Assembly: GCF_016908375.1 (NCBI RefSeq)
Contig: NZ_JAFBDS010000001.1
Span: forward strand, 591,142 to 655,141
DNA: 64,000 nucleotides
Source of the DNA: Amphibacillus cookii
GTDB taxonomy: Bacteria > Bacillota > Bacilli > Bacillales > Amphibacillaceae
Reading direction: 5' to 3'
Shown: one piece after another, positions 17,942-27,838 of the stretch
How the letters are laid out: every line of letters begins with the position of its first letter
Position numbering within the stretch: the stretch's first letter is position 1
Notes under the pieces: model-generated
Database searches by the model: none
The model's input: only the letters and a program-made list of their open reading frames with translations
What the model was told of the DNA's origin: nothing
Made by a program: the position numbers and the translations under genes

Positions 17942-18766
17942 TTAACAATTAACAGAAGTGGCGTTCAACAAGTAATCTTCTACTACTTTTGCCACACCAT
18001 CATTCATATTGCTATCTGTAACGAGGTCGGCGACTTGTTTAATATCATCAGGGGCATTACCCATAGCCACACCGAGACCGGCAAATTCAATCATTTCTTG
18101 GTCATTATAACTATCGCCAATCGCAATCACCTCTTCACGAGCTATCTGACAAATTTGAATTAAATGATTTAAACTGGTCCCTTTCGTTACCCCTTTTTCA
18201 GTAAATTCAAGGAAGTAAGGTTTTGAACGCATCACACTAAATTGTTCAGCTAGTTCAGCTTGAAGCTTTGCTTCGACAACTTTCAAATGATCAGGTTGAT
18301 CAACCATAAGCACTTTTACAGGAGCTTCTGTTACATTTTCCGTGAAGTGATCGACTAACTTAATCGGCAGTCCGGTAATTTCTGATTCAATATCGGTATA
18401 AGGATTAGATTGCTCGGTTATGATTTCATCCCCTACGTAAGTATGGATATAAACATCTTCTCGTTGACTAAGCTGATAAAGGCTTTCTACTTCAGCTAGT
18501 GATAAGGTACTGCTAAATATATCTTGACCGGATTGGTAATCGATAATTTTCCCACCATTAAATGAGAGAATAAAGCTACCATATTGGGCTAAACAGAGCT
18601 CATCAGCAATTGCTTTCATCGCATATGTAGGTCGGCCTGAAGCTAAGACCACTTTTATCCCTTTTTCCTGAGCGGTTAGCAGCGCTTTTTTGGTGCGTGG
18701 TGAGATGGTATGATCATCTCTAAGTAACGTATCATCTAAATCTAGAACGATCATTTTATATGACAT
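17942..18766 (-). CDS. Cof-type HAD phosphatase (YidA-like)
   Basis: 274-residue HAD-IIB hydrolase. Motif I is DLDDTLL (nucleophile Asp9), motif II is the ASGRP strand, motif III is the Lys in TEKGVTKG, and motif IV is GDSYNDQEM. The C2B cap lies between motifs II and III (about 80-190). Members dephosphorylate sugar phosphates, FMN or other small phosphoesters; the substrate cannot be read from sequence. AAGGAG lies 10 bases before the ATG. It is monocistronic between the terminator at 17839 and a repeat-rich spacer. Confidence 0.9.
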   Translation of the reverse strand: MSYKMIVLDLDDTLLRDDHTISPRTKKALLTAQEKGIKVVLASGRPTYAMKAIADELCLAQYGSFILSFNGGKIIDYQSGQDIFSSTLSLAEVESLYQLSQREDVYIHTYVGDEIITEQSNPYTDIESEITGLPIKLVDHFTENVTEAPVKVLMVDQPDHLKVVEAKLQAELAEQFSVMRSKPYFLEFTEKGVTKGTSLNHLIQICQIAREEVIAIGDSYNDQEMIEFAGLGVAMGNAPDDIKQVADLVTDSNMNDGVAKVVEDYLLNATSVNC

Positions 18767-18867
18767 TGATGTTTAGCTCCTTTTTTTGTGATTCTTTTTC
18801 ATTTTACTAGATTTTAAAAAAGAAAGGTAGTTTAAAATTGAAGTTTTATATGTTGCTGATGAGGATC

Positions 18868-18900
18868 GCTTTACCACAGATAACCGTCCCCACACCGCTC
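18868..18900 (+). repeat. truncated copy of the two-hairpin repeat
   Basis: GCTTTACCACAGATAACCGT matches the left end of the family, and then the similarity stops a few bases before the CTCAACTTTC element at 18912. This suggests nested or adjacent insertion. Confidence 0.55.
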
Positions 18901-18911
18901 ACTTTATATAA

Positions 18912-19151
18912 CTCAACTTTCGCACATTGAAAATAGTCATCCAACCTTCTGATACGTTTAGAACATTATTTGTTCCGAAAAGCAATGGATTCGCTTTTCG
19001 CGGGGCTGGCTTCAGCTCATCCTATTCCCGCAGAAGTTTCCCCCCCTTGCTTATCTCCACTTAGACGGGAATGCGATTTCTCCATTTTTCGTGCGGTCGC
19101 TACCCTTATGCTGGCTTGGCTGAGCCTGAAATTTCAGATGAGAAAATTGAG
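18912..19151 (+). mobile_element. short inverted-repeat element with CTCAACTTTC ends
   Basis: A 240-bp derivative that starts CTCAACTTTCGCACATTG and ends GAGAAAATTGAG. It shares with the element at 1657-2435 the internal blocks GGATTCGCTTTTCGCGGGG, CATCCTATTCCCGCAGAAG and CTTGCTTATCTCCACTTAG. It has no coding capacity. The flanks do not show a clear target duplication, suggesting an old insertion. It ends about 80 bases before the radical SAM gene. Confidence 0.6.
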
Positions 19152-19232
19152 TGAAATATAGAATCCCTATTTTCTTTTTATCTTCTTTGTGCTCTAATGA
19201 CTATAGAGTTAGTTTGGAAATGAGGAAAGACG

Positions 19233-20111
19233 ATGAAGAAATTTAAAAAGTTTTATTTAGAAATAACGAGTGCTTGTAACCTTGCTTGTAGCTTTTGTCC
19301 TCCCACGCTTCGGCCTAAACAGTTTATTTCTCCTGAAGATTTTGCTAAGCGACTTGATCAAATTAAACCATATACAGACTATATTAATTTACATGTCAAG
19401 GGTGAGCCACTTCTTCATCCAAAGCTTGGTCAGTTATTGGACATTAGTGCTGAAAAAGGATTTTATGTCAATATAACAACAAATGGAACGTTAATTACGA
19501 AAAAGAAACAACAGTTATTAAACAAACAGGCATTGAGGCAAATTAATTTTTCTTTACATAGTTATCAAGGGCAAGCAGAACCACTAAATAACGAGGGCTA
19601 TCTAAAAAATGTATTCGCTTTTATTAAAGAGGCAACTTGCTTATCGAATTTAATTGTATCATTAAGATTATGGAATCTTTCACAAGCGAATATGACAGAT
19701 GTGGAGGTATCTAAGAACCGTGATATATTGGAAATGATTGAATCTGAATTTGGTTTAACCTATAAAATTGAAGAAAAGAGTAAGCCTGGAAGCGGGATAA
19801 AGATAGCAGATCGTATTTACATTAATCAAGATTATGCATTTCAATGGCCATCGCTAGCTGAAGTAGAGGGTGATGGTAAAGGGTTTTGTTATGGTCTTCG
19901 CAATCAAGCAGGGATACTAGCAGATGGAACGGTAGTCCCGTGTTGTTTGGATGGCGAAGGCGTGATCAACCTTGGTAATATTAATGAGCAGAGCTTTTCA
20001 GAGATTGTCGCGAGTGAACGAGCGGTCGCTTTAGTTGATGGATTTTCACGGAGGGTTGCTGTTGAAGAGCTTTGTAGAAAATGTGGCTATCGAAAAAGGT
20101 TTGATAACTAA
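19233..20111 (+). CDS. radical SAM/SPASM-type protein
   Basis: 292 residues. The CxxxCxxC cluster (Cys15, Cys19, Cys22 in SACNLACSFCPP) binds the SAM-cleaving 4Fe-4S centre. HVKGEPLLHP is the glycine-rich SAM region. The C-terminal part has additional cysteines (GFCYG, VPCCLDGEG, LCRKCGYRK) in a SPASM-like arrangement that could hold auxiliary clusters. Known relatives modify peptides or tRNA-like substrates or act in cofactor synthesis. There is no small peptide gene or partner next to it that would identify the substrate. RBS GAGGAAAG. The nearest neighbours are repeat elements on both sides. Confidence 0.85.
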   Translation: MKKFKKFYLEITSACNLACSFCPPTLRPKQFISPEDFAKRLDQIKPYTDYINLHVKGEPLLHPKLGQLLDISAEKGFYVNITTNGTLITKKKQQLLNKQALRQINFSLHSYQGQAEPLNNEGYLKNVFAFIKEATCLSNLIVSLRLWNLSQANMTDVEVSKNRDILEMIESEFGLTYKIEEKSKPGSGIKIADRIYINQDYAFQWPSLAEVEGDGKGFCYGLRNQAGILADGTVVPCCLDGEGVINLGNINEQSFSEIVASERAVALVDGFSRRVAVEELCRKCGYRKRFDN

Positions 20112-20158
20112 TGGGGTTATCTTATCTATAGAAGGTCTTGATAATAAAATTCAACTCA

Positions 20159-20316
20159 CTTTATCACAGATACCCGTCTGTAAAACCCTCCCTTAAAATA
20201 GAGAACAGAGGTCAATCGATTGAGGTGATTGATAACGGACAAGTTTTGATTCCCTCAACGAACCTGCAATCAGTGGGCGAAGAACGAAACCGCCCATTGA
20301 TGCAGGTTCGTTTTAT
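20159..20316 (+). repeat. two-hairpin dispersed repeat, full copy
   Basis: A full copy from TTTATCACAGATACCCGTC to GGTTCGTTTTAT. In the second hairpin AACGAACCTGC and CAGTGGGCG pair with CGCCCATTG and GCAGGTTCGTT; compared with other copies the right arm has gained GC to match GC on the left, a compensatory change. It lies between the radical SAM gene and the GntR regulator. Confidence 0.85.
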
Positions 20317-20383
20317 CTAAGGAGAACCTAGATGAGTTAAAAAGTGCTCTAAGGCAAATCAATTAATGAAATACAAACATCCC

Positions 20384-20402
20384 AAGTAATACCATATTAC
20401 TT
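20384..20402. promoter_or_regulatory. inverted repeat upstream of the GntR gene
   Basis: AAGTAATA-CCA-TATTACTT is a perfect 8-bp inverted repeat about 120 bases before the GntR gene. It could be an operator but does not resemble the CTAGTATACTAG sites at the putative target genes. Confidence 0.35.
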
Positions 20403-20522
20403 TAGGTGATTTTCAATAAATGGAAACATAATACAAATACTAACAAAACTTGTGTCTTTCTAATTCACATGATATTCTTAGAAGAATAACCAAATAAAAA
20501 GGAAATGGGGTCATGCGATTTT

Positions 20523-21203
20523 ATGATGTCAATTAACCCTAAGTATAACGGTTCAACGCGAGAAGTTGTCTATCAACAAGTAAAGAAAAAGATTATAGAT
20601 TTAGAATTAAAACCAAAAACAAAAATATCTGAAACAGAGATTGCAAAAGAATTAAATGTAAGTCGTACGCCTGTACGAGAAGCTTTTTTAATGTTAGCCC
20701 AAGAAGAATTGATAGGTATTTATCCGCAAAAAGGAACAATAATTTCTGAAATTGATCTTGATATTGTTGAGGAAGGTCGTTTTGTTCGAGAAAATATTGA
20801 GCGAGCGATTGTTAATCAAGCATGTAGTATGTTGGATGGAGAGCAACTGTTTCGTATCGAAAGCAATATTGCAATGCAAAAGTTATGTCTAAATAAAGGA
20901 TCATATCAACGTTTATTTGAGCTTGATGAAGAATTTCATTTTTTATTGTTTCAAGGTTGTGGTAAGTTACGAACATGGAATATGATTCGCCAGATGAATA
21001 GTCACTTCGATCGCTTGCGTGTGCTTCGTTTAGCATTAAACCTCGATTGGGAAGTGGTAGTTAGTCAACACGAAGCACTGCTCCAGCATATTGAACAACA
21101 AGAGAAGCAGAGAGCCGAAGAGTTAATGGTTAGACACTTGAACTTAGTCAACTATGAAAAAGAAGATTTAAAAAAGCGGTATCCAGATTATTTTAAACAA
21201 TAG
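20523..21203 (+). CDS. GntR-family (FadR/FCD) transcriptional regulator
   Basis: 226 residues from ATG 20523 (GGGGT 11 bases upstream). An in-frame ATG at 20505 has its purine run only two bases away, so it is less likely. The winged helix (VYQQVKKKIIDLEL, ETEIAKELNVSRTPVREAFLML, YPQKGTIIS) is followed by an all-helical FCD ligand domain (about 80-215) with acidic and His metal-ligand candidates (DEEFHFLLF, SQHEALLQHI). FCD members often sense uronates or sugar acids. It stands directly before the alpha-glucuronidase locus, whose two promoters carry an identical CTAGTATACTAG palindrome, so it is the probable repressor of that locus. Confidence 0.88.
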   Translation: MMSINPKYNGSTREVVYQQVKKKIIDLELKPKTKISETEIAKELNVSRTPVREAFLMLAQEELIGIYPQKGTIISEIDLDIVEEGRFVRENIERAIVNQACSMLDGEQLFRIESNIAMQKLCLNKGSYQRLFELDEEFHFLLFQGCGKLRTWNMIRQMNSHFDRLRVLRLALNLDWEVVVSQHEALLQHIEQQEKQRAEELMVRHLNLVNYEKEDLKKRYPDYFKQ

Positions 21204-21430
21204 GCTTTGAATAAAATGCTTGCTTTATTGTTTATTAAGTAGGCACTTTTATATGTGAAAATTTTAACGTACTTCCGGAAATAATTCCCTTCTTCAAGCG
21301 TGTAAAGGATGTAGCCCAGCGGTAAGGGGAAGATGAATTTCGGTTGGGCAATAGACCAAAGGTTCATTATTTTGTCTTTTGCCTCAATGCATTATCATCA
21401 GTCTTATAAAGTAGAAGAGTTGATATAACA

Positions 21431-21634
21431 ATGAAATTAGATAGTAATAACCACTCATATTCTAGATGTATTACCATATTAGTTGTGAAGTATCGAAGGA
21501 AAGTAACAGATGATACCATTTCAGGCTATGCCAAAGAAATAAGGATGATAAGTGGTGGGAGTAGTTCACAACAATCGGTAGTTAATCATTCCGACTTTGG
21601 TTTCGATGAGCTGGTGTTATTTTTTCTTCAATAA
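21431..21634 (+). pseudogene. IS200/IS605 TnpA remnant
   Basis: The reading frame starts MKLDSNNHSYSRCI and continues LVVKYRRKVTDDTISGYAKEI, which is the recognisable start of IS200-type Y1 transposases (MKLDSNNHSV...VVKYRRKV). The segment between the two motifs is shortened, and after about residue 40 similarity stops. The HUH motif and catalytic Tyr are gone. Upstream (21300-21420) is an AT-rich leader with a GCCCAG...TTGGGC hairpin consistent with an IS200 left end. It is an inactive fossil between the GntR gene and the glucuronidase promoter. Confidence 0.65.
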
Positions 21635-21756
21635 TAATTACTATTGGGTGTTTGAAAAGTGTTCCACAAGTCAGTGACTTATTCTTAAGATCTTTAGTTT
21701 ACACTTTGTAGGTAAATTAGAGTAATTTGAATAGGTCATTTTTTTAGTTCTTTGAG

Positions 21757-21805
21757 TTGAAAAAAAACTTAAAACAAGATATAATTCTGTTGTCTAGTAT
21801 ACTAG
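21757..21805 (+). promoter_or_regulatory. promoter and GntR-type operator of the alpha-glucuronidase gene
   Basis: TTGAAA (21757-21762), a 17-base spacer and TATAAT (21780-21785) form a near-consensus sigma-A promoter. The perfect palindrome CTAGTATACTAG (21794-21805) covers the expected start site. A second, imperfect copy (TTAGTATGTTAG) is at 21844-21855. The leader to the start codon is about 200 bases. Confidence 0.75.
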
Positions 21806-22003
21806 TAAACTTAATTTTGAGAAGCATAGTCGTATGACATTGTTTAGTATGTTAGTAGATTAAGCATCTATACGTCTCTATATAAGGTGGATATGGCAAT
21901 GGAATTATCAGAAGTATTATAGTGATATTCAGTAAAGTTAAGCCGGAAATAAGGGCTAAGTCTTAATAATTAAGCAATGAAAATATATAGGAGGAAATTG
22001 GAT

Positions 22004-24088
22004 ATGATAGAAGAAAACACGGATATGATGATCAGTGAAGAAGATTTATCCAGTTATAAAGCGTGGTTACAGTATAAGCAAATTACGAATGAACCTCTAA
22101 AAGCCACTTATCTGAAGATGTTAAAATCCATTCATATTGTTTCGAACTCAAATATTGTTGATTCAGCAGTTAAAGAACTTTTGCTTGGTATAGAAGCAAT
22201 GCTTGGTCGCCGACCAACAATAGAGAAATCCCCAGCAGAAGCAACAATAATTTTGGAAACGATTACAGATATTGAAGTTGATGATAGAGATAGGTTCTCA
22301 CAGGTAGGAGAAGATGGTTTTGAAATCATAGTGCATCATAACTTTAGTGAAAAAACACAGATTTTTTTAGCTGGTCAATCAGAAAAAGGTGTTTTATATG
22401 CGGTTTTTAGCCTGCTGCGTTCATTGCAATTGCACCGTCCAGTAGATCGATGGGCAACGATTGAGACACCGAAAAACCGACTTCGGATGATTAATCAATG
22501 GGATAATATAGATGGAACGATCGAGCGAGGTTATGCAGGGTGTTCGATTTTTTTCAAAGATAATACCTTTAGGGAAAACATACAACGAATCAAGGACTAT
22601 GCACGTTTACTTGCGTCGGTAGGAATTAATGCTATATCAATTAACAATGTTAATGTATGGGATATTGAGACAAATTTAATTACACGAGAATACTTACCAA
22701 AGGTACGTCAAGTAAGTGATATTTTCAACCGATATGGCATCTCAATGTTCCTTAGCATTAATTATGCAAGTCCCATTACGATGGGCGAACTTGATACGGC
22801 TGATCCTTTAGACAAGAGAGTGAAGGTCTGGTGGGAAGAAAAGGTAAGAGATATCTATCGCTATATCCCTAACTTTGGTGGTTTTGTAGTAAAAGCCGAT
22901 TCAGAGGGAAGATCAGGTCCTTTTAGTTATAATCGTGATCATGCTGATGGAGCTAATATGTTAGCTCAAGTTCTAAAACCATTTAATGGAATTGTCGTTT
23001 GGCGTTGCTTTGTTTATAATCACCTGCAGGATTGGCGTGATCGTCAAACAGATCGAGCTCGGGCAGCTTATGATCACTTTAAGCCAATCGATGGTAAATT
23101 TCTTGACAACGTTATTTTGCAAATAAAAAATGGCCCAATGGATTTTCAGGTTCGTGAACCGATCTCACCTTTACTAGGGGGTCTTAAGGAAACAAATTAT
23201 ATGTTAGAATTGCAGATTACTCAAGAATATACCGGCCAGCAGATTGATTTGTGTTATCTAATTCCACAATGGAAAGAAATTTTAAATTTTGATACGCACG
23301 CTAAAGGTGAAGGAACGAAAATCAAAGATATAGTAAATGGTGATGTTTTTGGCAACAGACTTGGTGGTATTGCAGCAGTATCTAATATTGGAGATAATAT
23401 GAATTGGACTGGGCATACATTAGCGCAAGCTAACCTCTATGGTTTTGGTCGTTTAACTTGGGATCCTGATCTAAGCACTGAAGAAATTACGCAAGAATGG
23501 GTTAACTTAACGTTTGGCCACAACTCACAAGTTGTTGAGAATATTCAAGCTATTTTGTTGAAATCTTGGTTAGTCTACGAAAATTACAGCTCACCATTGG
23601 GAATTGGCTGGATGGTTAATCCAAACCACCATTATGGCCCGAATATAGATGGCTACGAATATTCTAAGTGGGGAACTTATCACTATGCCGACAGAGATGG
23701 TATTGGGGTTGATCGAACAGTTGATACAGGAACGGGTTATGCAGGTCAATATTTTTCACCTAATGCTGAGATTTATAATAATTTAGAAAAATGTCCCGAT
23801 GAGCTATTATTGTTTTTCCAGCATGTCTCATACCGTCATGTTCTTCAGTCGGGAAAAACAGTTATTCAGCACATTTATGATACTCATTTTGATGGAGTGG
23901 AACAAGTCAAAGGGTTTATTGACAATTGGTGTAAGTTAGAAGGTGAAATTGATCAAACGATATTTAACAATGTGCGTGAGCGATTACAGTTACAGTTGCA
24001 AAATGCAATTGAATGGCGCGATCAAGTCAATACTTATTTTTATCGTAAATCAGGTATTTCTGATCAACATAATCGAATGATTTATTAA
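22004..24088 (+). CDS. aguA: alpha-glucuronidase, GH67
   Basis: 694 residues. Removes (4-O-methyl-)glucuronic acid from the non-reducing end of aldouronic acids released from glucuronoxylan. No signal peptide, so it acts inside the cell after import. Residues equivalent to the known GH67 catalytic set are present with constant spacing: Glu301 (KADSEG) as acid, and Asp380 (NGPMD) and Glu408 (ITQEYT) as the water-activating pair. N-terminal (1 to about 150), barrel and C-terminal helical domains are all present. The start at 22004 has AGGAGG eight bases away; a start at 21977 lacks a site. The ABC importer and uronate genes downstream complete the logic of an aldouronate utilisation cluster. 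Confidence 0.96.
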   Translation: MIEENTDMMISEEDLSSYKAWLQYKQITNEPLKATYLKMLKSIHIVSNSNIVDSAVKELLLGIEAMLGRRPTIEKSPAEATIILETITDIEVDDRDRFSQVGEDGFEIIVHHNFSEKTQIFLAGQSEKGVLYAVFSLLRSLQLHRPVDRWATIETPKNRLRMINQWDNIDGTIERGYAGCSIFFKDNTFRENIQRIKDYARLLASVGINAISINNVNVWDIETNLITREYLPKVRQVSDIFNRYGISMFLSINYASPITMGELDTADPLDKRVKVWWEEKVRDIYRYIPNFGGFVVKADSEGRSGPFSYNRDHADGANMLAQVLKPFNGIVVWRCFVYNHLQDWRDRQTDRARAAYDHFKPIDGKFLDNVILQIKNGPMDFQVREPISPLLGGLKETNYMLELQITQEYTGQQIDLCYLIPQWKEILNFDTHAKGEGTKIKDIVNGDVFGNRLGGIAAVSNIGDNMNWTGHTLAQANLYGFGRLTWDPDLSTEEITQEWVNLTFGHNSQVVENIQAILLKSWLVYENYSSPLGIGWMVNPNHHYGPNIDGYEYSKWGTYHYADRDGIGVDRTVDTGTGYAGQYFSPNAEIYNNLEKCPDELLLFFQHVSYRHVLQSGKTVIQHIYDTHFDGVEQVKGFIDNWCKLEGEIDQTIFNNVRERLQLQLQNAIEWRDQVNTYFYRKSGISDQHNRMIY

Positions 24089-24127
24089 AGTGAAATAAGA
24101 GCTGTTTCAAGAATATTTAATAATAAA

Positions 24128-24172
24128 AACATTCATCTGGTAAGTTTTTCTTGACTTGATGAGTGTTTTTTT
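24128..24172 (+). terminator. terminator after aguA
   Basis: AACATTCATC (24128-24137) pairs with GATGAGTGTT (24158-24167) with one wobble, followed by a run of T. The ABC importer genes therefore need their own promoter, which is seen at 24375. Confidence 0.75.
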
Positions 24173-24374
24173 ATGGAAATTGATGGAGGTAGGTCTAATA
24201 AAGAAAGTATTTTCAATAAAACTATTTTTATGTATCTTGTTTTAACAGCTAATTTTTTCTGGTATATCACTACTTTACTAAATTATTTACTTTAGAAAAA
24301 CGATTAAAATTATATTCAGTAAATGACTAGATATTATGATCGATAAAAAAGCAGATAAAAAACGAGTTCAGCTA

Positions 24375-24420
24375 TTGAATTTTTATAAAGATGGTTATAT
24401 AATAACTAGTATACTAGTTA
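24375..24420 (+). promoter_or_regulatory. promoter and GntR-type operator of the ABC importer operon
   Basis: TTGAAT (24375-24380), a 17-base spacer and TATAAT (24398-24403) are followed by the perfect 18-bp palindrome TAACTAGTATACTAGTTA (24403-24420). Its core CTAGTATACTAG is identical to that at the aguA promoter, so both units are probably switched by the same regulator. Confidence 0.78.
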
Positions 24421-24511
24421 TACTAGAAATCCAATGTAGTGATTATACCCTTATGACATGTAATGTGTTATTCAGTAAAGGAGGTGTTATGCTCTATATT
24501 TCCACCTTTAA

Positions 24512-24525
24512 TGTAAGCGCTTTAA
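24512..24525. promoter_or_regulatory. cre-like CcpA site in the importer leader
   Basis: TGTAAGCGCTTTAA fits the cre consensus except near its 3' end. It is about 100 bases downstream of the predicted start site, where CcpA could block elongation. Confidence 0.55.
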
Positions 24526-24614
24526 AATATGAGTAAGATGGTTTGCAGAGGGATGAAAAGGGTGTTTAGATACTTATCTAGTTTTTGGTTTTCAAAAAAA
24601 TTGGAGGTCATATT

Positions 24615-25928
24615 ATGAGAAACAAGAGATGGTTATTTATCTCGTTGATCACATTTTCTGTAGTTATTTTAGGTTGTCAACAAGATGATAATGAAAATGG
24701 AAATGAAACAGATGAAGTGCTAGAAGATGTAATCGCATTAAGCGTGTTGCACAGTTTTACTGGTGAACAACCACAAGCCCCAGTTATTGAGCCAGCTTTT
24801 GAAGATTTTGATATGGAACATGATGATGTTCAATTAAGCATTGAAACGGCCGGTGGAAATGATATTGAACAAGTATTACGTGTGCAGATGTCAGCGGAGG
24901 ATCCGCCAGATGTATTTACGCACTGGGGAATGAGAAGAACAGAAGATTATATTCGTAATGGTAATATCCCTGACATTACCGAACTTATTGAATCTGAGTC
25001 AGATATGAAAGAAATGTTTCGAGAAGGCTCGTTTGATCCAGTAACTTACCAAGGTGGCATTTATGGTTTGCCAATATTGTCATATACGTATTCTTTTGTT
25101 GTCAATACGGAATTATTTGAGGAACATGGTGTTGAGGTTCCTACAACTTATGATGAATTACGTGATGCTGTGATTACATTTGAAGAAAATGGGTTAGTCC
25201 CTTTTGCAGCAAATAATCATAGTGCACGTTATATGCTATTAAATTTTTTCTCTCAGAAAAAGTCACCAGAGGATATGATCGCTCATGCAACAGCAGAAGA
25301 GCCATTTACTAATGATATGTTAAGTGCTGCAGAAAAAGTTCAAGAGCTAGCCTCACTAGGTGCTTTTCCAGATGGCTATATGAGCTTGGCAACAGCACAA
25401 TCTGCTGAAATTTTCAATGCTGAACAGGCACCAATGTTCTATCAACAAGATTGGACGCTTGCCCACTTAGATAGTGAGCAGATGGATAAATATGAAATCA
25501 TCCCATTTCCATTAGGAGATGATGATTCAGTACGTACAAACCTTTCTGGTACAGGTCAATTTATTTTTATGAGTAACGACGCATATGAAGATCCTGAAAG
25601 ACGAGAGAAAGCATGGGAGCTAATGAAATGGATGGCTAGCCCAGAGATTGGTACGCGTATTATCGAAGAAGTAGCTGATATTTCAGCATTAGAGGTTGAT
25701 TATGATCAATCTGAAATTAGTCCTTTATTAGCAGCTGCATTAGAAGATCTCGAAACAACAAATAATGTTATTCCATCATATGATGAGGAATTATTTGCTT
25801 CTGCTGTTGAAGGCGACTATTGGCCGTTAACGGATTCTTTATTATTAGGCAATATAACACCGGAAGAATATGTGGATGAAATGAATGCACTTATAGAGGA
25901 ACATCCAAATACACAATTCGACGAGTAA
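24615..25928 (+). CDS. ABC transporter sugar-binding lipoprotein (CUT1)
   Basis: 437-residue extracellular solute-binding protein. The N-terminal signal ends in the lipobox VVILGCQQ, so it is lipid-anchored, followed by an acidic linker (DDNENGNETDEVLEDV). The body has the SBP family 1 pattern (FTGEQPQAPVIEPAF, GIYGLPILSYTYSFVVN, APMFYQQDWTLAHL, AWELMKWMASPE). The ATG at 24615 has GGAGGTC; an upstream in-frame start lacks a site. First gene of a binding-protein/two-permease unit without its own ATPase, as is common for CUT1 systems that share MsmX. The ligand is probably aldouronate oligosaccharides, by context with aguA. Confidence 0.9.
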   Translation: MRNKRWLFISLITFSVVILGCQQDDNENGNETDEVLEDVIALSVLHSFTGEQPQAPVIEPAFEDFDMEHDDVQLSIETAGGNDIEQVLRVQMSAEDPPDVFTHWGMRRTEDYIRNGNIPDITELIESESDMKEMFREGSFDPVTYQGGIYGLPILSYTYSFVVNTELFEEHGVEVPTTYDELRDAVITFEENGLVPFAANNHSARYMLLNFFSQKKSPEDMIAHATAEEPFTNDMLSAAEKVQELASLGAFPDGYMSLATAQSAEIFNAEQAPMFYQQDWTLAHLDSEQMDKYEIIPFPLGDDDSVRTNLSGTGQFIFMSNDAYEDPERREKAWELMKWMASPEIGTRIIEEVADISALEVDYDQSEISPLLAAALEDLETTNNVIPSYDEELFASAVEGDYWPLTDSLLLGNITPEEYVDEMNALIEEHPNTQFDE

Positions 25929-25996
25929 TACGCTTGATAGGTTAGGAAGTAAATCTAATACTTCCTAACCTAAATGTGCATAGAGGAGGTAGTAAA

Positions 25997-26863
25997 ATGG
26001 CACAAAAAAATCGATGGACACTCGTGTTTTTTGCGATTCCTACTTTATTATTCTACTTTTATTTCTTTATAAGTCCGCTCGCTAATACTTTTTATGTTAG
26101 TTTTTTTGATTGGGATGGCCTTTCAGAGCAATTTTTCGTTGGTTTAAACAACTATATTGAGTTATTCCAAGATCCGATTTTTTATTCTGCGCTTTGGAAT
26201 TCTTTTTATTGGGTAATTCTAGTTGTGCTAATTCAAATACCCATTGCTTTTTTTCTTGCTTATTTTCTTTACCAACGTGTAAAAGGATTTCGTTTGTTAA
26301 GAACGATTTATTTCGTCCCCGTAGTGACATCAAGTGTCGCGATATCGTTGGCTTTTAGTTTTATTTATAATGCGCAATTTGGGATTTTAAACAGTTTTTT
26401 AAATATGATAGGGCTCGGTGATTTAACCACAGATTGGTTATCTAATCCTTCAACGGCGGTAACAGCTGTTGCGATCCCATTTGTTTGGCAATTTATAGGG
26501 TTAATGATGATTATATTATATTCCGGTTTACAAGCCATCCCTGATGATTTAATTGAGGCAGGAGAAGTGGATGGTGTCAACGCAGTGCAAAAGATTATTT
26601 ATATTATTCTCCCATCTATGAAACCAGTGTTATCTATGTGTTTGATCTTGGCAATTACTTATGCATTTAAACAGTTTGACTATGTCTTGCTTTTAACAGG
26701 TGGTGGTCCTGTTTATTTAACAGAAGTATCTGGTTCATATATGTATAACCAAGGTTTTTCCGAAAATAATTACGGGTATGGAAATGCTATTGCTGTTGCA
26801 ATGATGGTAATTGTCGTTATCATTGCATTTGTTATCAATAAGATTTTCAAAACTGATGATTAA
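25997..26863 (+). CDS. ABC sugar permease, LplB/MalF type
   Basis: 288 residues with six predicted membrane segments and the EAA loop IEAGEVDGVNAVQKIIYIILP that contacts the ATPase. Start ATG 25997 after GAGGAGGT. First permease partner of the lipoprotein upstream and of the permease 21 bases downstream. It imports oligosaccharides; the specificity is inferred from the glucuronate setting. Confidence 0.92.
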   Translation: MAQKNRWTLVFFAIPTLLFYFYFFISPLANTFYVSFFDWDGLSEQFFVGLNNYIELFQDPIFYSALWNSFYWVILVVLIQIPIAFFLAYFLYQRVKGFRLLRTIYFVPVVTSSVAISLAFSFIYNAQFGILNSFLNMIGLGDLTTDWLSNPSTAVTAVAIPFVWQFIGLMMIILYSGLQAIPDDLIEAGEVDGVNAVQKIIYIILPSMKPVLSMCLILAITYAFKQFDYVLLLTGGGPVYLTEVSGSYMYNQGFSENNYGYGNAIAVAMMVIVVIIAFVINKIFKTDD

Positions 26864-26884
26864 AACTATAAGGGAGGTTATAAG

Positions 26885-27748
26885 ATGGCGCAACAAGTAA
26901 TGTTAGAAAATAAAAAAAGTCTTATGGTGCGTATACTGCCAAAAGTAATAAAGTATTTTTTTGTTTGGGGATTTTTTCTGATCAACTTTGGTTTGTTTTT
27001 TTGGATATTGATGACTGCATTCAAAGATAATCGTGAAATCTTTGCAAGTCCATTCGGTTTTCCAGAATCGTACAGTTTTGAAAATTTCCTTCGTGTATTA
27101 ACAGAAGGGAATATGGCGTTATATTTATGGAATAGCTTTCTTGTTACAATGATAACGATTGTGTTTTGTCTCACTTTAAGTGCGACGATGTCTTATGTGT
27201 TATCACGTTTTCAATTTAAAGGAAGGCAATTTCTTTACATTTTATTTGTAATCGGTATTACCCTTCCGTTACAGTCATTAATTTTTCCGATGTTTTTCAG
27301 AATGCATGAGCTTGGCTTGCGTGATTCATTGCTTGGAATCATCATTGTTTATACTGCACTTAATTTACCGAGGTCAGTATTTTTACTTGTTGGTTATATG
27401 AAAAGCATCCCTCGTGAGATGGAAGAATCTGCATTAATGGATGGTTGTAATTACTGGCAAATTTTTATGAAGATTATTTTACCATTAAGTAAACCAATGC
27501 TTGCAACTACTGGAATTCTAATTTTTTTATCCACTTGGAATGAATATGTTTTTGCTACTGTATTGCTATCTTCTGATGCGAATGCAACATTACCGTTAGG
27601 GTTAGCAAACTTCCAAACGGCATACACGAGTCAATACGGCTTAGTATCAGCAGGAATTATTATTTCAATTATTCCGATCTTAATTGTTTATATCATATTC
27701 CAAGAACAAGTAGTTAAAGGAATGGTTTCGGGAGCAGTGAAAGGTTAG
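26885..27748 (+). CDS. ABC sugar permease, YtcP/MalG type
   Basis: 287 residues with six membrane segments. The EAA loop is EESALMDGCNYWQIFMKIIL, and a C-terminal GMVSGAVKG is typical of MalG-like permeases. It pairs with the gene at 25997. The ribosome site is GGGAGG. The uronate genes follow in the same direction. Confidence 0.92.
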   Translation: MAQQVMLENKKSLMVRILPKVIKYFFVWGFFLINFGLFFWILMTAFKDNREIFASPFGFPESYSFENFLRVLTEGNMALYLWNSFLVTMITIVFCLTLSATMSYVLSRFQFKGRQFLYILFVIGITLPLQSLIFPMFFRMHELGLRDSLLGIIIVYTALNLPRSVFLLVGYMKSIPREMEESALMDGCNYWQIFMKIILPLSKPMLATTGILIFLSTWNEYVFATVLLSSDANATLPLGLANFQTAYTSQYGLVSAGIIISIIPILIVYIIFQEQVVKGMVSGAVKG

Positions 27749-27838
27749 GTAAAGGGGTCCCGTACAATGGTTAAATGCGTCATAATTACTTATGATTAGC
27801 TATTCAAAGACTAATAGTAAATTGAAGGAGGAACAAAA

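Noticed and set aside
18970-19161. Plus-strand frame of 63 codons in the inverted-repeat element
   Set aside because: Chance frame in a non-coding element; not kept in the related copies.
20138-20320. Plus-strand frame of 60 codons over the repeat
   Set aside because: Lies inside a non-coding dispersed repeat; other copies do not keep the frame.
24336-24536. Plus-strand frame of 66 codons before the importer lipoprotein
   Set aside because: It overlaps the promoter, operator and cre of the importer and has no ribosome site.
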